DNA from: Trichobilharzia szidati
Lineage: Eukaryota; Platyhelminthes; Trematoda; Strigeidida; Schistosomatidae
Assembly (NCBI GenBank): GCA_944472155.2
Contig: OX235272.1
Coordinates: forward strand, 100,136,020-100,200,019
Reading direction: 5' to 3'
Length of the DNA: 64,000 nt
Made by a program: the position numbers and the translations under genes. Shown piece after piece: positions 41,901-55,800 of this stretch (positions are counted from its first letter, which is position 1; each line of letters opens with the position of its first letter). The notes beneath the pieces were generated by a model. It had not been told where the DNA came from. It was given only the letters and a program-made list of their open reading frames with translations, and searched no databases.

Positions 41901-44900
41901 CAGAATGTCAGGTTAATAATAGACTGATAGTGTGGTTGTTATGGCCGCCTGTTAAACATACTGACTAAATAATCTTTCACTTTTTTACTTTCATCTGAAA
42001 GAATGGAGCGATTTACAGACGAGCATTCAGTGATGTTGTAGTGGATTCTTTCAATGGAGTAACAACAAGTAAAGAACAAAGCCGTAACGATGCATATATC
42101 AGATATGGACAAGTAAGTTCCATGGTTTATTATACGAAATGCGTGTTTAACTTAACTTTACACTCTCTCTAGATTATTCCACTAGGCGTATTATATGACA
42201 GTATAGGCCAGAAATAATGTTTTCGGTTATCCGTCTCTATTAGTTGTATGAAAAAATCCAAGCTATAAAGCCCACTGAAACATAACGTAAAGCCTATGAA
42301 GTACAGTATTCACAGTCTTGTTTATACCTATACTTTAAACTAGAATATCTAAGTGAGATAAAGAAGAAGTAGAAAATTAACTAAGCATTTAAGGAATGTA
42401 GAATAGATGCATGTATTCATCACATGTTCACGCTTAAGACTAACTTCGGCTTGTCTCATTCAAACTCACAAACAATTCTACAATTCCAAAATGCTTTTCA
42501 AGATCTTATTCAGATAACTGAAATTTCACTTCAGACGTTTGAGATGTATTTCTGTAGGCTTTTAGAAATGTCGTTTTTTTAACAGAATATTATAGATAAA
42601 TCGTAGGATGACACGGGGCTCGACAGTGAAGTCCTATCATGATACACACCACCATACGCTAAGCAAGTAAAGCTTGCCAATCTAATGATTAGCGTTTAGA
42701 TCAAGTCAGGATATCCAGAAGCTATTAATCAGTGATGTGGATACTAAAATCACACATCCTTTTATTCCATGCATTATGCATCATACTTCAAAACTTGATG
42801 CCAGCTTACAGAATCAGTACTTATTTATTCCATGGTAATATTTGGCCTAAAACTACGAGCTTCGAGAATGAATAATATCGTCAAAAAAGAAAACATAATA
42901 ATAACACTGTATCTGTTTGTATTAAAACAATCATATGATCATGTTGAAAGATAAAAAACACGTTTATGTATTCCAAAAGGATTAGTTGGAAGACAATATT
43001 TAAAAAATTGGTATTTTATAATTCCAGGGTTAGAGTTAGATATTTATCACCAATCCGCCTGTGTTCGACGTTTTATTTTCAAAAAGAAATGCCTACAACT
43101 GGTCTGAGATTATTTATCACTGACGCAATTATTCATGTTGTTGAAAGAGAATATAAATGCTCACACAACAAGCATTTAATCTTGATTAACACTTTGTCAT
43201 CTAATGCTTTCCAGTCACATTTGCATATCATCCCTGTAAAAAAGGAATAGAACTATTGTAGGAAATCGAAGGATATTCTCACTGATGATAGTACAAAGAA
43301 TAAACGTACATTACCACTTAATTCAGTTTACATTTTCCCATAGAGTGATTGGACCGAAGTGCTCGGTCTGAGGTTGACATGTCAGCTCCTTGTGCATATG
43401 CTTCGACGCTGTCTGATCATGTAACTTGAAGTCAATCGGTCCAGCACTTCGGTCCAATCGATCGACGGGGAAATCTAGGTTGAATTAAATAACTAATAAG
43501 ACCCATTGCACAAGAGGCAGTCGCTTTCGTGGGCCAATCGGTCTAGTGGATAACACGACGTTTGGAACTATGGGCTCTGGGTTCTAGCCTCAGTGGAAAC
43601 ACCATCGCTGACTCACTGGGGAATGAACGTGCATTCAGATGACGAGTCCCAAATAGGATGAGATTCGCATACTGGATTCCACCACATTATCATTACTATT
43701 ATTCCCTTGGGTTTCGAGTAGTACATGGGGCCTCAGAAATACATCACCAGTTCACTCTGTTCTCTGCAGTCTTTCTTGTATTGCTTCATGATTGTGCATA
43801 CGCCTTCATTTCCTCCTCACAACATCTCCTCCATGTCACCAGCAGAGCAACGCTCAACTCGTCATTTTCCTATGACTGAGTGGTCAACGAGCTCACCTTG
43901 TGACTTAAATGTCCTGGGTTTGAACCGTGGTTGATACACACTGCCCAAGAGTCTCAAACAGCTGTCCGGTACTTCTTGGTTTTCGAATGGTTTTCTAACT
44001 GATCTCAACTCGTGAACTAAACCTATAACCCATAAAATCCATGCGAACACACACTTTACGATTTTAGAATAATGAAAGTCTGTCTTGCTTTTTGATCTGA
44101 ACCCGCTTCTGATATTCGCACCCATGTCGCCTGCATGTGGAAGGAAGCTGCCTAAATAAGTGAAAAAAGTAATACAGCTCAAATGTCCTCCGCTGACAGT
44201 GGCTGATACTTGCTTTTGTTAGTTACGTAACTTCACCTCTGTTTTTTCTATGTTCTATACTCTCTGTTTCTTTTGAAAACTAGTCAATCTTCGCCTGCTG
44301 CTTCTTTATTAGTAATAACCTATGAATGTCCCATAAATCTCTGTTAGATTGTGTTATTGAAATTAATTACACTCAAATGTAACTGGAAACGGAATTTTAC
44401 TTGCTGCTATCTCTATTATGATGAATATTTTTGTGAATGTGGTGTTTATAAGGAAGAGATTTCCAAAGCTTCAACTCAGAGTGTGTTCACTAGACCACTT
44501 TACTAGTGCGTTTGATGAATTTAGTCATAATTTTGTCGGAACAACTTTTTATTTATGCCTTGTCACGTGAGTATATCACGAACGTTAATTATGATTAAAT
44601 TTGTTTTCAATTATTAAAAAAAATGTATCCTCTTTTAAATGAAAAGTATTTCTTGCACAATGAATACTTTTCAGACCAACCTTGTTTAACCTTTCTGCCT
44701 AGCATTGCTTCATATCGAAAAGTGAGTGACCTTCAAAGACATTAAATTTGAAGCGTGATCATACATTAATTTATATTTAGTTAGTGAAATAATCTGAATT
44801 CATTAAATTTAACACTTGCAGATAGCTGAACTGTGATAAAGACGTCATTTGAACAAGTCGTGCTAAATATTTTCAATATGTTTTCCTTTGTTCCTTTGTG

Positions 44901-46835
44901 TTTCAACTAGTAAAGGTTTAGACGTGTAACGGGGCAAGACCTTTCTCAAGTATTAAGACAAATCTTACCGATGAATGGCGAAAAGCATAAAAGTGTTGTT
45001 AGAGTTATATTCTAATTAACAAACTCATTCAAACTGATTTCATCTCAAAACTCCGCTATTCAGCTTACCAATTACATTGTTGGCTTATTCGTTAAACTTT
45101 ATCCAATGAAAGGATTATGCTAATTCAGTGACTACTCACATGCTAATTTAAAATCTAATCTATGAATAAATTTCAGATGTAATTCTTGCCGTGTTCAAAA
45201 ATAAAAATATCGGCTTGAACATTGAAAAACGATAAAAGTCCATCTTAATGGCACAAGGGGATGTATGAGAAAGTCAGACAAATATTCAGGTTTAAAAACT
45301 GTAAGGATCAGCGCACTAAAATATGACGCTAAACCGGTGAATAAAGAATCTAATTCCGACCGCGTAGTGGAAGTATAAAGTAAATTCTCTTCAGATTTGC
45401 AACTGATAACATACAGACTTGTTTCCCTGTGAGACTTTGAAATCCACTCTGGAGAGAATTTACCTGCGTAGTTTGTAGAGTAGATATAAACAGAGATCTG
45501 ATATACTAAGCCTGATAAAAAAAAACACATATAACTATTCTAACTATTCATTAACTCACTATTACTGAAATTTAACACGTCAAAAATTTAATCAGTTTCA
45601 CTTAAACTGTAGGCATAAATCATTTTCTTTTATTATACCTATTTTTAAATTATTTCTGCATTATTTTCTACAATTTTTATCAGATGTTAAAGTTGAACAC
45701 AATAATCAGAGGTGATGCTCCAACAAGCTCAATAACTAGTGGGCAATCAAAAAAGAATGTAAGTTAGTTATACATACTACTGATAAGTAACTTTCTTTCA
45801 TACACGATTATTTCAAACATTTAGCGTAAAAATAGCAACTTTATACTATATTTATGGTTATTAAATTACGCAAGAATATCAACTACTAGCCATCAGTTTT
45901 CTAACAGATTATATCACTGAAAAACAAGGAACACTGAACGACTGCTTTTCCTAATTTAGAACTCTTCATCACTGCATGTCAACATCTCCAACAGGAATCA
46001 AACCTAAAATCTTCAACCAAAGAGCTGACGAAATTGGACACTAAGTAACTGAGTTTGGATTCACTGGCTATTGCATTCTAATCCAATGAATAAGTGGTCG
46101 AAAACTAAAGATTTTTGGTCTGATTGTCGTTGGAGTCACGGGGTGCTCACTGATGAAGAGTCTCCAACTAGGATGGAACAGCAATCCAATGCTTCCTTGT
46201 TTTCGATGTTTCTCTAACTTATGTCAGTCTGTGATGAATGTAATGTGTCATTCCCCTGTATGTGTTTTAATAACTGTTCACATTACAGAAACGTTTTCTT
46301 AAATAAATAAAACTAAGCAATGTTTTTCACTTCATTACTTGACCATCTCACATGTAGAAAATAAAATCACAAACTCAAAGACTGGTGTTTACATGAATAG
46401 GTTGAATTTTCCGTATCCTTCTAAATGGAAACTAACTTGAAACGTGACAAGTGGTATCATCACAGTCTCCACCGGATTCGAGTCACTTTTTATTCATGAC
46501 TGTGTGTTGAGGAAACTATCTACTAACCTCAGTTGCATGTATTCAATCCATGAAACATCTTAGTTAGTCAGTATTTGCATCTTGTTGTGATTACAAACTT
46601 AAGGAGAGTAGCTTCTCCTAAATTCACAGCTCGCCTCAATTAATTTCCAAGCTACAGAATTGAATCACGAGCTTTTTATGTCACTGCTGGTAACTACTCA
46701 GTTAAGTGTCTAACTGTGATAGAGTCATGCCAATCTAAATGACTTGATGCTCAGTAGTGTACAAATTCAAGCATGCCACTGTATCGACTGACGTTTAACA
46801 TGGAACATAAAAGTTGATTAATAATGAAATATCTT

Positions 46836-46869
<34 letters not shown>

Positions 46870-49800
46870 ATATATATATATAATACATACACATATCCTT
46901 ACATATATACATACATGTACATAACTATCGACTACATGAGAATATGTTGGTCATTAAAGCGGGAATTATGCAAATGGCTGAATTTAAGGATAGTCGTATT
47001 AAACGATTTTATCTAATCAATATTCATAGAATGACATAAAAACTAATATGATCTGCAAGCTTTCCCCCTTTTTTATAATTTACGAAACAAAAACGACATG
47101 TATCAGGTGCTTTCATTGTACTGTGAAGTAAGTAGTATTTTTACTTCTAAAAATACTGATTACTTACAATGACTACAATAAGTAAATCTATTGAAACAGT
47201 TTTAAAAGGATGGTGTTGGATTTGAGTTTCAGCGGGAACAGGCTTACACACTAGAACACTGGAGCATCCAGATGACGAGTCCTAAATAGGATGGAACGTG
47301 CATCCTGAATCCTCTTGCTAGAAATCATCAGTCGAATAACATTTGGTTTAAAATGAAACTGAACAAGAAACAGCAGTTTGTGTAGTTAACTATGCCATTT
47401 ATGGTTCACATAATGTGTTGGAAACGATTTATACAAGACTAATCGGCATAACTGGCTTAGATAGCAAGGTTCATTATTACTATTATTGTTATTTGGTGTT
47501 ATTGTTTTTCACTTATTCCGTTTATTTTGCATTTTGATGGCTTTTATAACCTTACTCTTTAGTAAAGTAGTATTTTTGGTTTCCTAAAGAAATCAGCATA
47601 AAATTCAACTAATATTTTGTAATTAGTAGAATAATTTTAACTTTCATTAGAGTGAATATTCTTCTTGATGATACCATCTTACATATTATATTCGATATTT
47701 TGAAGTGGTTTTCTCACCTCAATTTGAAGACAGTATATCGGTGATAAAATATTCACCTATTTACTTTACAACTGACATTTGAGATAATAACTACATGAAT
47801 GGAACAAATTAATGAAATTACGAATGAAACTACTCTTAGATGTCAATATTACTAGTTCTAAAGTTAACCCTAATACCGAAATATTTCTTCCCCCTAGTGT
47901 TATAAATGACATTAAACGAAACTGAAGCAACAAAGTGACGTGTGAACGCTGGATATCGAACGCTGCATATTACTGACTATATGTTTTTTTAAGTGAGATG
48001 CAGTCTCTGAAATTAAAATTTAATAATCACCTTATTTTTATTTCAGCTATGGCAACCAAAATTAATACACAAATGTACTCAGTCAGAAATTATATGTGGT
48101 GATGTTTGGGGTAAGATATGATTAATGCATATAAATGTATATTTAAATCTCTGTTACTATGATACTTTATGCACTTTTGTGTAGTATTCAGAGTCAGGCT
48201 ATTAAGGTCTTACAGTAGCCCATAATGATTTGATCAGGAACTAAAGGTGGCGAAAAATGAAGTAATAGCGAACCCTCACCTTGAGCTAAGAAATGAATAA
48301 GTCATATTAAACTGAATTACTTTGATAAGAAGAGAGATTCATCGATAGCACTTTCATCTTCCAAATTATAAACAGCTACATTATAAATATGCATGTACAA
48401 TATGCCTTTGTCTTTGACTCAGGTGTTTCACTGAAAATAATACCTGAATAGATGCTTAAATCTAAATTGGCAGGAACTTGCTGTCTAAGAATAACAAAAT
48501 AATCAAAAACTGTGTATAAATATAAACTAAGTAGCTGGAAAATAAGTAGCACTTTTCGTTTATGCTGAAATTTTATTTTTATTAACGATTTTCATCTTTC
48601 AAGCATCGACAAAACGCCATGGGCAGAAAAGGTTGAAACAGTTATAACTTAGAGCACCTTTTATTCTGATATGATTGCAACTTTACAAAAGGGAGTGAAA
48701 TAAATTTGTCTATAATTTCTTCAGATATCTCTAAAAACAGTTGATCAGCGTCAAGCTATCATAATTTCCAGGGTGTATTTAAAACCTCTAAAAGGGCTAA
48801 TAAAAGAGAATACTTATAAAGCGCGGCACTGGTAACACCCCAATACTGTCGTGACAGGCATGTTAACCTTTGGAAAGTGCTTTATTAGGAAACGAAACAA
48901 TCGTAAGTAGTGTTCTGTTGTCATAAATACATTTAAAGATTAAATACTTCGAGGTATAATTACAAAGTAATTAGCTTAATTAGTGTCAGAAGGATGTATA
49001 AGTCTTCTTTGGGTAGCTATTGAAATGTCCTCAACTGTTCAGCATTTTTGTACTCTCAAGTTTGATGACGGATTGATATCATTTAGAGGACCCCATTAAA
49101 CCAAGGAGTAATGGATAACTGATTCATTTTAGTTTGGGACTCATTGACAGTGAGCACCCACTGGGTTTCGAACCCAGGAACTTCCAGTTACATGTAAAAG
49201 TTTTAAACCAAACAAACTCCTGAAAATAACTGCAGTAAGCTGCCTGATGCCCAAATATATCATCAGTAAAAGATAGTTACATAAATACCTTTACAAATAC
49301 TAGGGGAAGACAAGGAAAACAACTTGGAAGGACATGCGCAGTTTGACCTTGAAGCCAGGAATTTCATTTCTATTGTTTCTTACATCAGGCGTTTCAGAAA
49401 TTATGCATATAGTGAAGCATAAATGCAGACATAGCATAATCTGAGGCAACCTTCACGTCATTTGTGAAAGAAAAGTGTGGTAAAAATTTTTTCAAATTCC
49501 CATTTAGGCATTTAAAAAAAAACAGATTGAGCGAAGAAATATATTCCTTTCAATTACTTCCTCATCATCGGCTCTACACTAATACCTAGTGTAAGATGTT
49601 CAGAAGTACATTTTGACACCCAAAGACATAACTGAAGAACAGTTACCTCATGTATTAGAACACGTTACCATCCACAATCAGGCCTTTCCTGAAGTTTAGT
49701 AGAAACTTGCAAATCAGGAGCTGGTAAACATTTTAAATACACAAGAGTGTATAGTACCATTCGAGGTCATATCTTATTCGAATAAAACAAAGTGAACGAG

Positions 49801-52800
49801 AGAAAATATATGCAATAGAGAGATGGAAGTTTTTGGTAGCCCAAGTTTTAAGCAGGTATGTGAAGTATATGTATAAAACACAAAATAATCGAGCAAAGAA
49901 TATCCTTTTCGATAAATTCCTCTTCTGGCTCTACAATTATATATATGTTTATATTTTTTTTTATCCTTCACGTTCCACAGTGGAACATAGGGCTTCAAGC
50001 CACTAGCTTGAAGTTTCTGTAGCAGTGTTTATTTTACAGGATGGGGTTGCTAACCTCATGCCCAACCTTTCCTCTTCACCAGCATTATTTCTGGTTTTAG
50101 CGAGGCAAAGGAGTGCGTCGGCCGGGGTTCGAACCCCAGACCATGTGCATGGTCGGCGAGCGTCTTAACCGCTATGCCACCGACGCCATATGTTTATATA
50201 CATAGAATATTCTAGATTAGTAGTCAACATCAATTTCAGTGTTTTCTAAATAATATCGATTTGTAAAGTATGATCAATGCAATCACAGTTCATTAAAGAT
50301 ACTTAAATTAGAATAGTAATAAAGATATAGTAGCGAATAGAATATCAACTAAAATTAGGAAAATTCCACAAAAATTCAGGATCATTCAAACCTAGATGTC
50401 CGAGGTAAGGATAATGTATGAACCAACTTCTTTTGGATGCATAAATTAGGCTTGTTAATATGGATCCCCACAGCCTCAGCAATATTTAGTAGTCGAACTC
50501 TTAAGGCGAAACTGAGATCTGTTGGTATGCGATAAATGACCCTGAAAGCATGGTTAACGTCAGTCTTGTGTTCTGTATCCACAAGATGAGATAGAATAGC
50601 GCTGCGAATAGATTTTGTTTGTCCTTTGCTTAACCAGGCAGGGTGATGTTCGGAAATTCGACGAGAAACACGCCTAATTGTACGGCCTGTGTAACTGGCT
50701 CCACAGGAGTCAACTTTTCACATCACTTAAGTCCAAATTGTTACCAACCTATTTTTGACTCTGTCCGTAATAATGCGTCATCTTTTCGCTAAGACTATAT
50801 CATTATCAATTAGCCTGTAATACTTTTCCCACTTAGACTGACGAAAGTAGATTACTGAAAGTGTGGGAATACGATATATTCACCTAACATATCTTCAACG
50901 GACTAGAGAAAAGAAAGTAATATTATGAGCCTCATAACGCAAATATACCTGCTAACATTTTATGGGAAGTTATAACCGTCGCTAAAATATTTGCCTGTGT
51001 GTATAAATCAGTAAGAAAAATAAAAAATAAAATAAATTATCTAGTAGAAACAACAGAAATGGAGGTGGAAGGGCTTTCAGTTTACACATTTTCGGCTCAA
51101 CATTTTATTTTAGAAAACAACTTCTGTTATGTTTATTGCTTTTGCTTTGAATTTGTCAGGTGACAATTTGATTATAAGCACTGAGCAAGGCACTTTTGGA
51201 TTTAAAGGTGAGTAGAATTTGTTTTTAGCGTCTCTCGTCGAGTGTTCCCGGGATATTTTTTCATTCATTCATTTCTTTAGAAACAATAAACTTTTTTATG
51301 AATAACAACAAACTTAAGCCCACAATGAGTGGGTATTGTAAATTCACTTATAACACAATCATTATATCATGTTTCAAAAAATATTTACTTGATAAAAAGA
51401 CATCTAAAGTAAAACATACACATTATGTCACATGAAATTTACAGACGCGTAAATCATTTGTCTCAAAATACCATCGTGATTAAGGTCACATATTCGGCGG
51501 ATTCAGAAAGTCTTTCAAATTGAATTGCCAACATTTTCTCTAGGCAGTGTAAACTACATGTTGTTTTCCACGTACACATTGTTGGAAGAAGTAAGCTGTA
51601 TAAGTGCAAAAGTCATACAACTTTACAGTAGCTTGTTGAAATCATCGACAGTCATTTGTTTAGACCTTTTAGCTTCCTTAACAAGTATGTCTATAAATTC
51701 ACTGACATTAGGTGAATGGTAACAAAAGACAGTTCTAACAATAAATAAACTTCAAGATGACTTTGTGTATAACACGTTTGAGATTACTATGTAAACTGGG
51801 CGACTCACTTTCTATTCCGAAGCTATTTCAAGTGCATTGGAAGGCAATCGACAAGACTATGAGGGAGATAAGAGATTTTATTTGAAAAACATCAATCAGA
51901 TTTGCATACGTGAGTCTCTACATGGTTCCTTGAAACGTCAGATAATTACACTAAATTATGTTTACGATCTGTTAGTACAGTAAGAAAAAGCACTTCATTT
52001 TTACTACATTTAGTGACATTCAGGACATGTTTTATCTGAGTACTATTGTTTCAGAAGAACTAATTTTTTCAATAAATCGTCAATGATCCCCTTAAATCTA
52101 CTTAGTTGATATTTATTAATTCTCATTCTTCTTAGATTTTGTTGACTGAACCTTTCTATTTCTTTTTGGAAATTGTAAATATCCGGTTTTGTGTTAAGAC
52201 ATAAATACCATTTTCATTTTATTTTTAATTAGCTAGAAACTGAAGCAAATGATCTGTTAACTAATTCCAATCTCATTATATTTTTTTATATACGAATAAT
52301 TCATGCTGAAGCACAAAAGCAGGGAAAACAAATAAGGAGATAAACATCATAGAAATGACACTGAAATATAAACATCAGTGCAAAATTATGCATGATTTTT
52401 AAGCACTATGAGAATAGTGAGCAATAGTGAAGCAATGCAATGAAGACTAAGAGGCTATAGTTTAAAGAAAAGCAAGCAGTAGGCGACTTGGTCTCCTCTG
52501 TAAATCAGATGGGATTCTAAAACTTTAAGAAGTGTGATGAACTGCTCCAGATGAGCATTAATGAAGCAAGCGTTAAGTAAGTATCTCTTCTTTTACTAAT
52601 GTAATATAATGAAAGGCCATATTATTACCAAAAAGCCAGAAAGTAGCCGTCCTCTGGTGAAAGATACAACTTTTAGCATTGCGTAAAATTATGTTGTATC
52701 AGCGAAAAATTCATATTATTTTGACATGAAATGGTTCAAATGCAACCTAAAAACAGACTGGCATATCTCAAAGAAGAAATCTACTTTTCTACTGGCGGTT

Positions 52801-55800
52801 TTTGAGGATTAGAGAAAAAAGCTATTAAAATTATATCCGATACGCTGTATGGCAAATATCTGTACCGCAATGCTATAAAACTTTGAGGTACAAGTGGGTT
52901 AACACTGACAAGATATTCACATTGTTTTTTCTCTCTTTGTGTAGACCATGAGCCGCCTGTTCTGCTGATCGATAAAAGCGTAGAAGTGAAACAGTTGGAG
53001 GTCGCACAGTTTGAATTATTGATAATTCGATATGATAAAGGTAACCTCAATAAACTATTTGTTTTTAAGCATTTGATTTGTTTTGACCACGGAATGATAT
53101 CAGTTAGAGAACTATTGAAAACCAACACTACAGTGCTGGACAGCCAACTGTATCCGCAGCCTAGTTTGAGACTCATTGACAGTATGCACCCACCACCAGG
53201 AGTCGAACTCAGGACACTTCGGTTACAAGCCAAGCTCGCATACCATTTAGCCACTGGGACCCGATTCATTGGCCCATGTTTTTAGTTTAATTTTGCACTT
53301 GCCGTTGATTGATCATGGGGGATTGAAATGTTTGGTCTTTGTTAACATGTCGGCCCTTGGTATAGACGCTTCGATGGCGTCTAGGGATTAACATGAAAGT
53401 AACTGGTTGGTGGTGAATAGCGGTGGAATCCAGGATGAGCATTTGGCCTATTCTGGATTCTCCAGATGGTATTTGTATACCAGCATTCCAAGTGATCGAT
53501 GAAGGTGTTCCTATTGAGACATTTAAAACGACATGTTCAGGGTATGAATTTAAGTGGAAGCACTATCACTTAGTGCGATTGCAAGTACATCCGGTCGACG
53601 AGTCCCAGACAGGCCTAAAAAGAGATCCTGGATTGCATTGCTAGTCACTTGACACCTAAAAACAATATTAATGATCGTTCAAGTACCATGTAAACATTTT
53701 ACATTTGGCAATCTGAAGTAATCCGACTTGTGACAATCCTAATATGAGAAGTGATTTCGTTACTGACAATAGGGTATTATATTACACAATATGTAAACTA
53801 TATGATTCGGTTTATACTCAATCGTGCAACAGAATACATTTTGAAGGTGTCGCTCTTTAGCTTAAGTACCTGACTTTGTTTCAATAGGTTCTGGCGTCGA
53901 GCCCTTGTCCACTTACTTCAGCTGGGACATTTTAGCGTCATAAGCCTTCAGAAAATAAGTGTGATTCACAGCCTGATACAGTGAAACTTTAATCCAGGTG
54001 GCGATAACAACAACTGGATGAAACCGTGAAGGAGGTAGCTTAAAGTTTAAGCGTATGACTATAATCAAACAGTTTGTGCTCCTCTTCATTCTTTATGGAA
54101 TCTCTTTTATATTTAGAGTTTAAATAAGAAAGCAAATAGTAGTATTAATGTACATAAATACATTAATTGTTCTTATTATTTTGAAATGAGTGAGTAAATG
54201 TTACTTAAATGGATATGTGAGGTACATTTGCTGTATTATTAACTCTCTGACGTGCTTAAGTCACCGATTCCGTAGGACACTGTATGTATGTTCGAATAAT
54301 AACTGTTCTACAGTAGTATGTTTCACTTCTGTAAACCCAAAAATATATTAAGGTGACTTCAGAAAATCATTCTCTCCCTACATATATAGAAAGAACAAAA
54401 GATAGGACTTTTGCACACACACACACACACACAAATGCCTTACATCAAAGACACACTAACCAGTGTTGATTAATTGCATAAAACCCGAAATTACTCGATG
54501 CCAGTATCTTCTCAAAAGATCAAAATAATTGAAAACTGAAGACAGAAAACCTTCAATCTATGCTGCGACTATTGAAATGGTTTGTTTCCCTTCTTTTAAC
54601 TGATCCGTAACATACCAGAAAATCTAACGAAATCGGTTTAATTGGTTTTCTTGGGGACGACGACCTCAAAATTAGTTACATAGACAGAAATCACTCCCAG
54701 ACGCCAAATGTCATCATCATCATCAAAAAAGAAGAAGCTTAGTGACATTTACTGTTACACCTATATGGGCTAATTATTTTCCCTCCACTATCAATTTTTA
54801 TCCATTTCTTTTCCATTAATCGACTACTGATTTCTGTTTCTAACATCTAACACTTTTTTGCCATCTTCAATCAATTTTCCGATCAAATAAATATTTTCAT
54901 TTAGTTTGTTCTCAAATATTTACTTTTCATTTTATCCTTCTGTTCAATACACGCATTCATTATTTCCACTGTTTGCCTTAATATTATTTATCATTTTCAC
55001 ATTTCTTTTATTTATATATCTGAGAGAAAAGAAATAGATATATGGTAAAATAAATCTAAGTTAATTAGTTTTTGATTTATTTGTCAGTTTAAACGAAAAA
55101 ATTTTCTTTTCCATTCAAGTGACTTGGTTAAATCAGAGTGAGATGTGGAGAGGTAATTGTTGATCTTATTCTGTTGCTTTTGATTGCCTAGTTTTCCTTC
55201 AACAATTCACGTCAATAGTGACGGAAGCAATAATACGCGATTTTATCACCTATTGGTTGATGGTGATTATAAGTGGAATCCAGGATGTGTATTTCGTCCT
55301 ATTTAGGAATCGTCATCTGGATGTACCCACATTCACCAGTGAGTCAGTGATAGTGTTCCCACCGAGGCTCAAAGTCAGTGTCCACAGACTCAAGAGGTGA
55401 CTTTCGTGGCCCAAGTGGTCTAGTGGATTACGCCTTGGCTTTTAAGACTATGAGCACTGGGTTCGAGCCTTGGTGGGGGCACCATCACTGACTCACTGGG
55501 GAATGCAGGTACACACGGCCGACGAGCCACAAACAGGACGCATGCACTAGTCATCATCAACCAACTGACTTCGAGTTACATGACCAGATATCGTTGAATC
55601 ATCTGCACAAGGAGCTGACATGTCAACCTGAGACCGAGCACTTCGATCCAATCAATCGATGGGAAAGTGTGAATTGAATTAAGAGGTTTTGTCATCTCTT
55701 TTGAAATTATATTTCAGTCTACCAAAATAATTAACGCGTAATTAAAAATAACTTTGTAAAACAGATAAATAGACTACGGATACTCTTAAAACAAGAGGTG

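Larger units (their letters stand above)
49525..50705 (-). mobile_element. Penelope-like element with repeat A and SINE-A inserted
   Basis: Minus strand. 50382-50705 encodes the endonuclease C-terminus: TDVNHAFRVIYRIPTDLSFA, NKPNLCIQKKLVHTLSLP. The 3' untranslated region is split by a SINE-A (49955-50187). Two hammerhead-like ends follow, at 49891-49931 and 49529-49574, separated by a repeat A fragment (49586-49870). This looks like stacked insertions or a doubled terminal repeat. Confidence 0.75.

Noticed and set aside
44231..45683. Possible nested gene (111-codon minus frame)
   Set aside because: No recognisable domain, no start context or neighbouring exons; AT-rich intron gives such frames by chance.
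50113..50187. A genuine tRNA gene
   Set aside because: The acceptor stem and T arm look good, but the anticodon arm is irregular and the sequence is the head of a 233-bp SINE with a target-site duplication.
52781..53285. Long overlapping open frames on both strands (162 and 99 codons)
   Set aside because: The region is mostly a SINE-B copy and exon 15; the 99-codon frame simply runs on from exon 15 through its donor into the SINE.
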